Shown here: piece by piece, positions 1 through 10,909 of the stretch
Layout of the letters: every line of letters starts with the position of its first letter
Position numbering within the stretch: the stretch's first letter is position 1
From: Alitta virens
Taxonomy: Eukaryota > Annelida > Polychaeta > Phyllodocida > Nereididae
Assembly (NCBI GenBank): GCA_932294295.1
Contig: OW028579.1
Coordinates: 1,443,085-1,507,084 of the forward strand
Direction: 5' to 3'
Length of the DNA stretch: 64,000 bases
Notes under the pieces: generated by a model
What the model saw: the letters and a program-made list of their open reading frames with translations, nothing else
Told to the model about the DNA's origin: nothing
Databases searched by the model: none
Made by a program: the position numbers and the translations under genes

Positions 1-589
1 GCGACTCTTTGGCATAGTGGTTAATGTTCTGGCTTTTTTTTAATGCATAGTTCATTAACTGACTTTAATATGTTCATGAATACAAAAATATATACATGTA
101 GGACAAATTGCAGGTTATTTGTATCCAAAAATATAGTAAACACCTGATAATGTGTTCCACGTTATTAATTTAAAGTTGATCCAGTGTCAGTCCAGCAACA
201 GCAGTTGACCCCATTCAATTTGGAATGCTCTCAGTGAACAGGCGTTAGGTAAAAATATGTCGTGAGAGAAGCTTTTTAAGGACCAAAGTATTACATAGGC
301 AGAAAATCATCTCCACATAGTGGGAACTCATTTTAGTCTCATTTGATATTAGATGTCTGGGGAAATAGTTCCATTAGACTAGGACAGAAAGGTGGTCAGG
401 AAATAGATCCATAAAGAAAATTACCAGAATCCTTCAATACCTAATCTAGATGGGAGAAAATTAAATGTGAAATAGAAAGCTATAGGTCATCAAAAGTTTT
501 TGAAAAAAATGGAAAAACGTAGGCTGTGCTGCAGATAAACCCTCAGAGAATCCCACATGGCACACAGGCATCATTAAAATTGTTAAGTG
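1..589. other. AT-rich non-coding DNA
   Basis: No open frame of note. The first 34 bases contain GGCATAGTGGTTAATG, which resembles a tRNA A box and may be the truncated head of a tRNA-derived SINE, but no B box follows. The rest shows nothing recognisable. Confidence 0.4.
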
Positions 590-710
590 TTTCCAGAGCA
601 GAACTCCAACATACACTTTCGTTTCTAGAGCTGATCTCTAACACTAATGCACTTACCCTAATGAAATTTTATACAGTGACACTCTATGCGGCCTAGTGGT
701 GCGTTGTGAT
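590..710 (-). repeat. Dispersed repeat, inverted copy of 2085-2172
   Basis: The reverse complement of this stretch matches 2085-2172: both contain GTTAGGGTAAGT, a GTGTTAGAG block and CTGCTC...GAAACGAAAGTGT in the same order, with scattered substitutions and an indel. This shows an interspersed repeat present twice in opposite orientation. Its class is unknown; it could be part of a LINE or LTR element. Confidence 0.6.
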
Positions 711-1725
711 AGCCACACTGACATATCTCGGCTATATTTCACAAAATTTGAAAAAATATTATTTCTTGAGGGTTTATATAGTGTGTGCCATGAACCGAAA
801 CAATTGCCACTTGGCCTACAAAGCCTGTTACATAAAATCTAATTAGAGTTCAAGATGTCCTATTTTTGGAACTCTTGAATTTCCTCATTGGTTCATTATA
901 TTCCGTTAAGTGTGTGTTCCGTGGGTTATTACAAAATCTGATAAAGTCTTACCTTATTTTTGTAGAAAGTATGGCCCGTAGTAAGTCTTACTTTCATTCA
1001 CTAAGCCTTACATTGTCTTTTTTTTAATGGAAATATACTCGGATATTAACATCCACATTGTTATATTTAGACGATTTGGTAAATATGAATGAATAGAAAT
1101 TATTAACTTTATTTAAATACACAGGAACTGCGTTTATTTTATTGCTTAATAGCCAATACCCTGATTGTTCTTTGGACGATGAAATGAAAAATATTGGTGT
1201 ATATTACTGTATTAGTGGTCTTATTTTTCATGTGCGCATGATAGTATAATGTTTTACAAATATCTCACTTCTTATGATGGTAAACTTGCAGAAACCCTGT
1301 ATTTATTAACAGCAATCCATTCTGTTTAGAGTAAACCAAAATGAGCATACAAAGTATCGTCTATTCTTTTCCTGCCATTTAATTGCTCTGTCACAGATTT
1401 TATGGACAATAAGGAGAATTTAATAATTGTTTGCACATGAATTGTACTACATTTACAGCTGTCATTGCTAAGTATTGGATGCTAAGGAATATGAAGGAAG
1501 CAACACAATTATTAGAATTTTTTCCATATTTTCAATTATTGTGAAAAAAAGAAAAAGAAGGATGAAACAAGTTTCAAAATGAAGCTTAAAAGTGAAAGTA
1601 CTATAATCTAGATGTATCATTGGCAAAATGTTACTGATGTAAGGATCATAGAGTCATTGATATCAGGGTTTGAAAGAGTACCAAATTTTCATATTTTCCT
1701 TATTAAATAAAAGTATCTGTCATTA
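711..1725. other. AT-rich non-coding DNA
   Basis: Nothing recognisable: AT-rich, no open frame above about 60 codons, no clear tandem or inverted repeat. Confidence 0.5.
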
Positions 1726-2172
1726 ATGGTCATGAAACCCCAAAAAGGTATCTCAACACTATTTTAGACATATTCTTGTAAAGTTTTGTATGCATGTAGG
1801 TGCAGTAGTCTGTGAGTCTTGTTCTGAAAATGGAAATTATAATTTTTTTTTTTTCTCTAAATTTTTAAAACACAATTTTTAGAATTTTTTGCGTTTTTCC
1901 ATTATTATGTAATCAGCAATAAAATAGGAATTTTCCCTTTTTTTTAAAGTTTAAAAATCATATAGTATTTACGGCCATGAGTCCTTCAAAAGGCACCAGT
2001 ACACTCATTTAGAAATATTATGACATAGTTTTAAGCATGTTAGTGCAGTAGTTTCAGACTTCTGCTCCGGAAACAATCAAAAGGCACTACAAGGCCATAT
2101 AGAGTATTACTGTAGAAAATTTCGTTAGGGTAAGTCCATTGTGTTAGAGTTCTGCTCCGGAAACGAAAGTGT
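1726..2172 (+). repeat. Internally duplicated dispersed repeat
   Basis: Two diverged tandem copies about 240 bp apart. Each has a CATGA...CAAAAAGG/CAAAAGG block, then a GACATA block, then GCATGT followed by GTGCAGTAGT and a CTTGTTCTG or CTTCTGCTC block. The end (2085-2172) is the inverted copy of 590-710. It looks like the remnant of a longer interspersed element made of repeating modules. Confidence 0.5.
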
Positions 2173-2505
2173 TACCCCCGCTTGCCCATCTGCCCACCTG
2201 CACTCCAGCCCACCCACCCGCCGGACAGATATTGATGATAACAAAAACCCTTCTTGAACTTCATTCGCTGAGGGTTAAAAATGACCCTGCAATAGACTGA
2301 TGGTATAGTAAGACAAGGTTTCACACGGAACATTTCCTCGGTGTAGAAAATTGCCCCGCAGAGACTCATTGCCCTTTTCTTGTAAGTGTCTCCATGCCTT
2401 CACAGTCACTTTTCTCATTTATTTTAGCTCACAGTTCCCCTGTACATATGTATGCAACTAATATGTATAGAGATAAATACTACATTGGCTCAGCATTAGC
2501 CTAAT
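2173..2505. other. Unassigned DNA
   Basis: A C-rich patch with CCCACC runs at 2175-2225, then AT-rich sequence. A 65-codon minus-strand frame here has no recognisable features and is probably chance. Confidence 0.4.
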
Positions 2506-2682
2506 CTAAGGCCTTGACCACGAGAAAAAGTACGACCATAGCAGATAAATAGATAATACGATGACGTCATTACACCGCTGTTACTTGGATGACGTCACAG
2601 AATAGATTACGACATCAAACAATAGTTATCTGCTACGTTGGCAGTGACCTCTTGTGGCACTTTTTCTCCCCAAGGTGTAGGG
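2506..2682. mobile_element. Imperfect foldback element with two CRE-like sites
   Basis: The two sides are imperfect inverted copies. CCTTGACC...GAGAAAAAGT on the left pairs with ACTTTTTCTCCCCAAGG on the right, and TAGCAGATAA on the left pairs with TTATCTGCTA on the right. Near the centre are two GATGACGTCA motifs (CREB/ATF-type palindrome). This is the architecture of a small non-autonomous foldback or MITE. Target-site duplication is not clear. Confidence 0.5.
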
Positions 2683-3172
2683 GACATTTATTTCTGTACC
2701 AGTTGTAGTTACTGAGAATTTTACCTGACAACTGTTTTATGCTGAAAAGAACATTGTATAATCATAGCATATAATATAAGCCAAAAACTAGTCTGTAGTA
2801 TATCCCTATATATTCAGATATTGTGAATTCTTTGCTATTTTGAGCGGTTCAACTCCCACACGACTCGAAATTGTGTCAATTCGAAATGGTGCCTCGTTTT
2901 AATATTCCAGATAAGCACTTGGCGAAATGAATAATTTGTTGAGCACCAATTGGTTTTATCGGTATCAGTATTATTGATGGGATGAGGTTTTTTTTTTTTT
3001 CATGAATATCTGCCGTTCTTTTCTTTTTTTATCTATTAGTGATCTGTTTGTTGAACAAAATGCAGTGTAAGACCAACAAATAGCATGCACTGCACTATTT
3101 TATTTCGTATGACTATTAAGATCAATTAAATTTCTCTGAAGGTGCACTGCAATTTAGTGTGCTGCAGTACAA
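2683..3172. other. AT-rich non-coding DNA
   Basis: No recognisable feature apart from a T-run near 2990 and a GGTGCACTGC motif near 3141 that resembles the end of the MITE starting at 3177, possibly a stray terminal fragment. Confidence 0.4.
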
Positions 3173-3176
3173 TTAA

Positions 3177-3582
3177 AGCTGCACTGTCTGCCAAATTTGT
3201 GATTTTGTAAGACTCAATCAAATAGTTCATAAATAACCTTTATTAATCAAGGCACACTAAATGTGTGTGATCTAATGATTTTATCAGACATTAATCACTA
3301 AAATATAAATTATACATTCAGAGAAAATCCAGACCAAAACATTGTAAACACAATGGAAATGACATCATCACCATTGTTTAGTATTGTGATGTCATCACTT
3401 GGTTTGTTTACATATTGAGTTTTTGATGGCATGAAAAACTAATATTTATATTATTTATTGTAAATCAAATCTAAATTGTTGACCAAAAATGGGCATGTAA
3501 TGGTAAAATATATCATGAGACAAGAAGGCAGTATTGATTTATATCATTACTTTTATGTGCTAATTTGACAGACAGTGCACCT
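3177..3582 (+). mobile_element. TTAA-flanked MITE, copy 1 (family A)
   Basis: About 406 bp bounded on both sides by TTAA (3173-3176 and 3583-3586). Terminal inverted repeats read AGSTGCACTGTCTG inward from each end. The body matches four other near-full-length copies here (43604, 51255, 53072, 56864), including the TTGACCAAAAATGGGCATG block and a central CCATTGTT block. TTAA duplication is the hallmark of piggyBac-type transposition, so a non-autonomous piggyBac-like MITE is the best reading. No ORF. The central CRE-like motif reads TGATGTCA here. Confidence 0.85.
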
Positions 3583-3586
3583 TTAA

Positions 3587-4095
3587 TAGAGCCCCATCAC
3601 AAGACCATCTCACTATTATGCTCTCCCAAGGATTGGGACTTGAACTTCATGGATCCATCTGTATTCTTGCTACTGAGAGTGAATTTCATAATTCATAAGG
3701 ACCTTGATCCTCACCATTAAGGTAAGTAACTTAACATCAAAGATGGTCGCAAAACATTGTTTTGTATGCCAGCTTTGAATTTAATTATCATTCCAAAATT
3801 ATAAATATTCACCGCCTTTGATGACACTTATAAACACAATTATTAACTTACAACAGTTTGGTATTACTCCAAACTATATTATACTGGTATATATATGAAC
3901 GGCACTGTGCAATCTTCAGAGTCTGAGGCAATGGCAGAAAGCTGATATTTATGTTACTGGAGGGAAATTAAAATCTGTCCAGCTGTCCTTTCACCAGAGG
4001 TGAAATATAATATCAAAGTAATTTGTATCCCAAAACGGGCATTGTGGTCAAACTGCCTGGACTGTATGTGCACACAAACTTTAAAAACTGAAACA
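3587..4095. other. Unassigned DNA
   Basis: No recognisable gene or repeat between the MITE and the minisatellite. It has mixed base composition and no long open frame independent of the array. Confidence 0.4.
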
Positions 4096-4810
4096 GCATC
4101 GGGCCACCAAACATCGGGCTGCCACCAAACATTGGGCCGCCGTCACCAAACATCGGGCCGCCGTCACCAAACATCGGGCCACCAAACATTGGGCCACCAA
4201 ATATCGGCCCATTAAAACATCGGCCACCAAACTTCGGCCCACCAAACATCGGGCAACCAAACATCGGCCCACCAAACATCGGCCACCAAACATCGACCCA
4301 CCAAACATCGGCCCACCAAACATCGGCCCACCAAACATAGGGCCACCAAACATCGGGCCACCAAACATCGGGCTGCCACCAAACATTGGGCCGCCGTCAC
4401 CAAACATCGGGCCACCAAACATTGGGCCACCAAATATCGGCCCATTAAAACATCGGCCACCAAACATCGGCCCACCAAACATCGGGCCACCAAACATCGG
4501 CCCACCAAACATCGGCCACCAAACATCGACCCACCAAACATCGGCCCACCAAACATCGGCCCACCAAACATAGGGCCACCAAACATCGGGCAACCAAACA
4601 TCGGCCACCAAACATCGGCCCACCAAATATCGGGCCACCAAACATCGGCCCACCAAACATAGGGCCACCAAACATAGGGCCACCAAACATCGGCCACCAA
4701 ACATCGGGCCACCAAACATCGGCCACCAAACATCGGCCACCAAACATAGGGCCACCAAACATCGGACTACTAAACATTGGGGCCACAAAAAATCGGACCA
4801 CCATACATCG
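4096..4810. repeat. Minisatellite, CCACCAAACATCGG units with 233-bp higher-order repeat
   Basis: About 50 tandem units of 13-16 bp with core CCACCAAACATCGG and variants in the linker (GGGCC, GGCC, GGCCC, GGGCTG, GGGCCGCCGT). A higher-order period is visible: the landmark CCCATTAAAACATCGG occurs at 4208 and 4441, and CATCGACCCACC at 4291 and 4524, both 233 bp apart. Because there are almost no stops in the minus frames, several minus-strand frames of 88-256 codons stay open (MFGGP or RCLVA repeats). I regard these as artefacts, not genes. Confidence 0.92.
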
Positions 4811-4905
4811 GGCCAGTAAGTGCTGATGCTGGGCCAACATTGAGCCAACATTGAGCCAACATTAAGCTGAGTGCAAATGTTGGGTCAACATCAAGTGGCA
4901 TGCTA
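4811..4905. repeat. ACATTGRGCC-type dispersed element flanking the array
   Basis: Contains GGGCCAACATTGAGCC followed by more CCAACATT units and ends in GGCATGCTATTTGC, resembling the GGAATGCTATCTGG end seen in other copies (45996-46116, 59060-59175). It is probably the unexpanded part of the element from which the adjacent minisatellite grew. Confidence 0.5.
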
Positions 4906-5310
4906 TTTGCATGGGTAAAAGTAAAAAAGATAACACAAACATCTGGTTCATTAATAAATCGTTTACATATAATAACCCTCTTGGTTAACACATCATTAAA
5001 CATCATTTAAACAACTAGCTACAAACTATGGCATGTCAATCTCTCAACACCATGTACTTACGGCTGCATGTTCAGACTTGGAAATTTCTCGAAATGACAA
5101 ATTTGTGTACAGGATGATCTAGAGCAGAACATGAGCATAGATATAAAGCCTGACCTAACTGCTAACATGCAGCTTGATGTAAAATGATCTTTATCATCAT
5201 TAGCTTTTAAATATTATTAACTGCAAATGAACAAATTTGAAATGTTTAGGGAAACCAGTCTATTATATTTATAACCCGGTTAACTGACACCTGCCTGTGA
5301 GAATTCAAGC
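4906..5310. other. AT-rich non-coding DNA
   Basis: Nothing recognisable; AT-rich with no significant open frame. Confidence 0.45.
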
Positions 5311-5455
5311 ACTGAGTCCCAGGTTCAATTCCCGATCGAGCCTAAGTTGGATGGCTGTTTCATCCTTTATCTCATTGCCATGGTCCCTGCTTGTCCTAAT
5401 TAGCCCATCAGGTGCAGAAATACAAGACGTAAAGCCCTAATCCACCCACCCACCA
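5311..5455 (+). mobile_element. tRNA-derived SINE (family A), 5'-degenerate copy
   Basis: Retains the B-box region (GTTCAATTCC) followed by the family body CCTAAGTTGGATGGCTG, CATTGCCATGGTCCC and CGTAAAGCCCTAATCC, ending in a CCCACC tail. The tRNA-like head upstream is too diverged to show an A box. Same family as the copies at 7058, 11911, 24525, 27145, 34512 and 38660. No target-site duplication found. Confidence 0.8.
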
Positions 5456-6007
5456 CTTGTCAGGGAGAAAGTTGGATTACATATTTAAGTCATTTATTCT
5501 ATTGCACAATATAGAAAAGTAATATATATAAAGGAGCTTAGTCATTCATACACGTCAGTTCTGTCCATTTTAGACTGCTCGTAATATCACGACAAGGCTT
5601 TAGCAGACTTCACAAAGGTTTCTACACATTTCACGAATGGCGAAGGCAACCTTTTGCTTATTTCGAAAATAGGGACTGTCACAACAGTCTGTCCAAATTA
5701 CAACTTTGACGTTGTTCTCACCCGGAAGTTCCCCCACCAAATTGCATAACCACAGGTAATTACCCCCTCATCAGTAGTGTATTTAGGTCTAACTACCCGA
5801 AGCACACAGCGCTTTGTCATTTAGGCCGACGTATAAGAATGTGAATAATGAGGTATGAGCCATTTCGTATAAATCGCTAACTGTCAACAATAGTTCTGAT
5901 CTAATGCTAGATTTATACATTTATTGTTTCCCTGAGAAATACAGTGACACATGGCCTGAATGAGGTGAAGAGGAAGAATACAATTATCGTTTGAAAGATA
6001 GATGACT
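5456..6007. other. Unassigned DNA
   Basis: No recognisable feature; no open frame of note. Confidence 0.4.
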
Positions 6008-6011
6008 TTAA

Positions 6012-6085
6012 AGCTGCACTGTCTGTCAAAATTACGATTTTCTGAAACTTTATCAAGTAGTTGAAAATCCTCTTATTCAATCAGT
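6012..6085 (+). mobile_element. TTAA-MITE (family A) terminal fragment
   Basis: Starts AGCTGCACTGTCTGTCAAA after TTTAA and matches about the first 70 bp of family A (ACGATTTTCTGAAAC, TATCAAGTAGTTGAAAA, TTATTCAATCAG). It then stops matching, so only one end survives. It may also be a distinct subfamily sharing the terminus. Confidence 0.6.
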
Positions 6086-6223
6086 AAAACAGCTGGGATG
6101 TGACTATTCTATGGTCTTCGATGCCTGGCATAAAAGGATATTAATAGAAAATGGGTGGACATTCATTTTGATATTATTATAATCATGCCAATATTTTCAG
6201 CATGCACACAAAGAAAGCAAATA

Positions 6224-6518
6224 GTGGATTTTCACGGCGGGTTCTCTGTATTTCCACCAGGTGGCTACGACAGAATACTGCAATTCTATTGGCTGAAAAA
6301 GCTCCCGCCCTTGACTCTGATTGGCTGAAGCGAAGTGCATCCTGGTTGCAGTATTTTTAGTGCATTTTAATGCATGTTTGACATCTTTTTCCCAGAGAAT
6401 ATTTTATTTATGGAATCAGTTAGGTATGACCTACTATGTCTGAAAAACAAAATGAGTAATAAGAGGAGAGGAAAGATTTATGTCTTGCTGAATTCAGGGC
6501 TGCTCAGTCAAAATACTC
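6224..6518 (+). mobile_element. TA-flanked MITE, copy 1 (family B)
   Basis: One of six copies of a 295-317 bp element. Its ends are GTGGATTTTCACGG and, on the opposite strand, GAGTATTTTGACTG; both sit next to TA, consistent with a TA target duplication as in Tc1/mariner-type elements. The internal block has two ATTGGCTGA CCAAT boxes 32 bp apart on either side of CTCCCGCCC. A SINE lies just 3 bp beyond its right end. No transposase ORF; a 60-codon frame across it is incidental. Confidence 0.8.
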
Positions 6519-6521
6519 TAT

Positions 6522-6732
6522 CAGTCACAGCTCATGTGGTGGTGGTGGTGGATTAGGGCTTTACGTCCTGTATTTCTGCACCTGATGGGCTAATTAGGAC
6601 AGGTAGGGACCATAGCAATGAGACAAAGGATGAAACAGCCATCCAACATAGGCTTGACCAGGAATTGAACCCAGTGGTTGGAAGCCTAGTGCGCTACCAC
6701 TGAGCTAGGCCCCCACCAGTCACAGCTCATGT
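6522..6732 (-). mobile_element. tRNA-derived SINE (family A) with 16-bp target-site duplication
   Basis: The 16-bp direct repeat CAGTCACAGCTCATGT at 6522-6537 and 6717-6732 brackets the SINE. Reading on the minus strand it has an A-box-like TAGCTCAGTGGTAGCGC, a B-box remnant that has lost a few bases (GGGTTCAATTCC), the family body, and a CCACCACC tail. The perfect duplication shows a retrotransposition insertion that is not very old. Confidence 0.9.
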
Positions 6733-7044
6733 AGAAGGATCATGTTGTTTTATTGATATGGGGTAATTATGTTGTGTTACATATATGGCTCAGTCCACCA
6801 TAGTAAATATGCTTATGAATCAAGAATATTAATCAAGATCCCATTATCCAGGTGTTTGATGTATAATTCACACAGCATTATTCCCAAAGCCATTTAGCAA
6901 GATGCGCCCAACAAACACCATACAATTTAGTAGCCTTTCCTAATATTTGGCCAAATATACTGCATTGTGTCTCTGCATATGGTTATTAGCATTTTGTCGG
7001 TAGATATCTAAACAGACTTCAACCTTTTTGTGCAAACATCTGTC
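6733..7044. other. Unassigned DNA
   Basis: No recognisable feature between the two SINEs. Confidence 0.4.
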
Positions 7045-7263
7045 ATAAGGACTACTGGAGGGCGGGGGCCTAGCTCAGAGGTAGCGCTCTGGGCTTCCAA
7101 CCGCTGGGTCCCGGGTTCGACTCCGGGTCGAGCCTAAGTTGGATGGCTGTTTCATCCTTCGTCTCATTGCCATGGTCTCTGCCTGTCCTAATTAGCCCAA
7201 CTGCTGCAGAAATACAGGACGTAAAGCCCTAATCACACACACACACACACATAAGGACTACTG
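7045..7263 (+). mobile_element. tRNA-derived SINE (family A), best tRNA head, (CA)n tail
   Basis: Bracketed by the 13-bp direct repeat ATAAGGACTACTG (7045-7057, 7251-7263). The head reads GGGGGCCTAGCTCAGAGG, with A box TAGCTCAGAGGTAG, an anticodon-loop-like CTTCCAA (compatible with a Gly-TCC-type origin, inferred), and B box GGTTCGACTCC. The body follows (CCTAAGTTGGATGGCTG ... AAAGCCCTAATC), then a (CA)n tail. A and B boxes are the internal RNA polymerase III promoter, so this copy keeps the elements needed for transcription, although activity is unknown. Confidence 0.92.
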
Positions 7264-7280
7264 CCATTTAATATGGGAAA

Positions 7281-7425
7281 GATTAATTGTTGTTGGTTCC
7301 TGCCCCATACATCATGATGTTCCTGTAGGTCCTAGCAAGTCAGTGTCTACTGCGACTGGAAAGATGTTGTTGGTCCCTGTCCCATGACACAATGATGTCC
7401 CTGTAGGCCCTGGCAAGTGAAGACC
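7281..7425. repeat. 85-bp direct duplication
   Basis: TTGTTGGTTCCTGCCCCAT...GATGTTCCTGTAGGTCC recurs about 85 bp later as TTGTTGGTCCCTGTCCCAT...GATGTCCCTGTAGGCCC. Two diverged tandem copies adjoin the 210-bp array. Confidence 0.65.
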
Positions 7426-7439
7426 CCTATTTATGTTTA

Positions 7440-8165
7440 GTTGCGGTTGCATGGATGAGTGACTGACCTTTTGGACTCACTCTGTTCCGACAGGAGGACA
7501 CCATGGGAATACACAATGTCAATGAAGGGTGATTAAGAGTCACTAGGTCAGGGTATCAAAACACTTGGGTTATATCAAGGTTTTAGCTTTTAGTGGGTGA
7601 GAGTTTTGGGAGTTGCTGGATGATCAGCTTCTGTGGGACTAGTTAACTGTAGGTGCATGAGTTGAAACCATATTTCGTAAACTCTTTGAGCCACATTTCA
7701 GATCTTGTTATAGATTCAAAATGCCAATACAGAGTGGTTAAGAGTCATTAGGTCAGGGTATCAAAAGCACCCAGGGTTATATCAAGGTTTTAGCTTTCAG
7801 TGGGTAAGGGTTCCAGGAGTGGCATGTCAACCAAATCGCATGATTTGTTTCATTCACCCTGTAAGTGCGTCAATTTGAACCATGCTTCATCCTTTAATAT
7901 TATTCATGGTTCAAATTTCACACCCTGTATAAGAATCCAACATTTCAAAACGGGTGATTAAGAGTCATAGGATCAAGACATAGCAAGTGCTTTATATATA
8001 CCAGGGTGTTGACTTTCAGTAGCAAGGGTTCGGATAGCTACTGAAGGGTAATCATGACAGACTTCAATATGGTATTAACTCCGGGTGCATTGATGAGTTC
8101 AAAATGTACTTTCCGCACTATGAACCTCATATCCAATTATTTGTCTCTGTCGGATACTTTTGGGA
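7440..8165. repeat. Degenerate tandem array, about 210-bp unit
   Basis: The landmark TTAAGAGTCA occurs at about 7532, 7739 and 7956, each followed by AGGTCAGGGTATCAAA or a diverged version and then TTTTAGCTTT or GACTTTCAGT and a GGGTT block. Units are about 207-215 bp and moderately diverged, giving roughly 3.5 copies. It could be a decayed satellite or an internal tandem part of a larger element. Confidence 0.65.
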
Positions 8166-8394
8166 GGATTACTGTAGAATTGGATTGCCACATCAAATGA
8201 TCTTTTTGCCTAGTAAATAGTTTCTTGGCCATAACTCAAAGGCTGTTGTAAAATACTCCATGAGTTACAGTACTATAACAAAGGTTGTTGTTAAGGACTC
8301 CATGAGTTGCAGTAGCATGGCAAACAAACGAAATTTGATTTTATTTTTGTCAGTTTGACAAATAATTATATGTCTACCAGGTGGCTCCCAGGTG

Positions 8395-8540
8395 ACGACG
8401 TTTTTTGTCTTTGGGGAATCTCCTTATTCATATATCTTTTAATATACAATGTATGTCAAACATTGATTTATCTGAATGAAATAAAAGTTATTTGTCTGTC
8501 TGTTATTTGTCTGCCTGTCCAGCTGTGTCTGTCTGTCTGT
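8395..8540 (+). mobile_element. Retroelement 3' tail ending in (GTCT)n
   Basis: AT-rich sequence runs into AATAAAAGTTATTTGTCTG and then GTCT repeats, the same AATAAA-plus-microsatellite pattern as the tail at 19776-19982. This is typical of the 3' ends of CR1/L2-like LINEs or their SINEs. No coding part is recognisable. Confidence 0.45.
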
Positions 8541-9839
8541 CCATAAAATTCACTCGAACATATATTTTTTTTATTTTGCATATTTTTCTATCTCTCTTTA
8601 TATTTGCTTGTCGTGAGATTTCATATAGATTGCTGATTTTATATTGTAGATTAGTGTATTCATACCAAATATAATGTATCCTTGGGGATTATCATGAAGA
8701 GGGAAAATTGCAGAGATGCCTCCTGTGGATATTATCTAAATGAGAATGACTGCGTGACTTATCTAGCTTAATAGATAACATTTAAAAGTGATGACTAAAG
8801 AGTTGATTGGCTGCAGATGGTATGTTTATTAATTACAAAATTGACAGGAATATATCAAAGTTTAATGAAAAGGAAAAGTGGTGCCTAGAAATCAGAAAGA
8901 AATGATCATTTACAATGAGGGTATTCAGAAGGAGACAGTCCATTTCATCCATCATGTCAATTTTAGAAACGTTAATTGATACTATCAGTGTAAGTTCTTG
9001 CCCAATGTATTGCTCCAATCATCTCAGGTATCTAAAACAGCAGTGAGTACACTTTGATAAAGCTGTTTTACAGTTTGTTCAATTGTCAATTTATCTTCAG
9101 CTCTAAAAATACTAAGACTTGTTTTGGAACCACATATTAACCAGAAATTTGCTATATTCTCCATTGACAAGATGGCGAAAAATATTATTTGAAAGATAAG
9201 AACTTTTAAGTTAATATAGTACACAGAGGGGGTTTTTATGGTTTAGAAAGTTGGGGTTCGACTTGTTAGTAACATTTCTGTCCATTTTGTGCTGCTCCAG
9301 CTTTTGGTGATAAAAAATGCCTGAAAAACATTTGGAAATGATTTTTGGATCCTACTTTCAATTATTATATATTATTTGGGTGATACTGGTTAGGCGTGTA
9401 CTCCCCTTTAACGAATAGTCTACCAAACCTGACAACACAACACTAAAATATCAAACCTAGTATCTTATATCATGTTTTAGTTTTAAATTAATAAAAAAAC
9501 CTTTGTGTAGGTCTAATCCCTTAGCCTTTTGAGCCATATGGTGACCACCTGACGTAAACTGACTTTGACCTTTCATGAAATATGCACTGGTGCCATGCAT
9601 AATCAAAGCAATTTCCAGGGAGCCAAGTCTTCAGAGCTTTAAGCTAAGTAGTTAATTCAAGAGCTATGCAAAATAAAACCACCCATCCATAGTTAAGTAT
9701 AATCCATGCATTCTAAGCATGTCATCAGTTTTGGTCCATCCCCATTTTCCTTGATGATACGTCTGCCTAACTATTTTCATCAAAGGTTGTAGATGGATAA
9801 AGTCTGCATTTGTTCTAGCTCTATATGACATTGACCAAT
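8541..9839. other. AT-rich non-coding DNA
   Basis: Nothing recognisable. Two minus-strand frames of 61 and 66 codons (8833-9018, 9024-9224) have no recognised features. Confidence 0.45.
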
Positions 9840-9900
9840 TTGGGTGGTGAGTGGATCAGGGCTGCTTTATGCCCTGTATTTCTGCCGCTGTTAAAGACCG
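9840..9900 (-). mobile_element. SINE family A tail fragment
   Basis: GGTGGTGAGTGGATCAGGGC then TGCCCTGTATTTCTGCCGCTG matches the 3' part of family A on the minus strand; the rest is missing. Confidence 0.6.
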
Positions 9901-10750
9901 AGCCACAACTATAAAAGGGGATACCAGCTCAGAGGCCTCATTTGATTCCAGCCCCTCAAAGAGGAAACATCTCTGAATATTTCTCACTATCAACAGCACA
10001 CAATGCAATAAAGCCATATGAATTTGGTATCTGCAGATTCAACAATTTATGCAGAAACGAATTATGCCACTCTCTAAATTATATTTGGTGTACAAGTAGA
10101 GATATTATGAATTATATGTAGAATTATGAACATCTTCAGGAATTTGATTGACAGGCCCTAATGACATTTAAATGAGCTGTTACCATGGTACAACAGCCCT
10201 CGTAAACTTAATGACCTCTAAGAATAGTGCTCATTTGCATAGAAAATGCATGGCTACAGGTGCAATTAGGAGGGGGTGAAGTGCATACCCAATCCTCTTA
10301 TGACACATTACAGATATTACATTATATCATATATATATTTATAGGCAATATCAAGGATGCATACAGTTCCATTTGTATCTGCATAAAACAGTCTTACATT
10401 TTTACTGGTACCTAAATGAAAAATGTAACAGCATATGTGATCCCTCTATATATGGTAATTCCCATGGTTAGATGAACATGTACTATATGATAAAACAATA
10501 GTCCTATCATTGCCAGAATAAGGGCTTGGTGTGTATTGTCCTAAAGTACAACTTAGACTGACAGTTATTTGACCAAATAAACAATTGAATATTGCAAATT
10601 TCTTCTGGTCCTGAAGTCAGCAAAAAGCTTAGTGATGTTTTATATGTAAGCGAGAAAACCAAAGGACCAGAATGAGGAGGTAATTTGTCACTAAACTAAA
10701 TCTAATTTTGTGAGGAATTTCATTAAAAAAAACTAGCTCTCGACATGTTC
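9901..10750. other. AT-rich non-coding DNA
   Basis: Nothing recognisable; the 62-codon plus frame at 10227-10415 is unremarkable. Confidence 0.45.
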
Positions 10751-10909
10751 ACTACATGGCCAAATGTGCCACGTGCGTTTTCCATGAGAAGGATAAACGC
10801 ATGGAAAACGCATGGTTTTTAGCTAATTATAATGAGGCAAAAACCATGCATTTTCCATGCGTTTATTTAAACTCATGGAAAACGCACGTGCCACAATTGG
10901 CCATGTAGT
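10751..10909. mobile_element. Palindromic MITE/foldback (family F), full copy
   Basis: The element is essentially one long inverted repeat. The outer arms are ACTACATGGCCAAATGTGCC and the matching complement ending CCATGTAGT; inner arms read CGTGCGTTTTCCATG, and further ATGCGTTT/AAACGCATGG blocks repeat in both orientations around an AT-rich centre (GCTAATTATAATGAGG). Each arm contains the E-box CACGTG. Other copies are at 23003, 31495 and 45067, with a terminal fragment at 56615. It has no coding capacity; the RNA would fold into a long hairpin. Confidence 0.85.

Noticed and set aside
2550..2600. Paired TGACGTCA as a host promoter
   Set aside because: They sit within an imperfect foldback element, and no nearby transcript or ORF is evident.
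4000..4851. Minus-strand frames up to 256 codons rich in MFGGP or RCLVA
   Set aside because: Produced by the CCACCAAACATCGG minisatellite; no non-repetitive coding part.
7068..7135. Possible functional tRNA gene
   Set aside because: The tRNA-like head is continuous with the SINE body, is flanked by target-site duplications, and recurs in many copies with the same tail.
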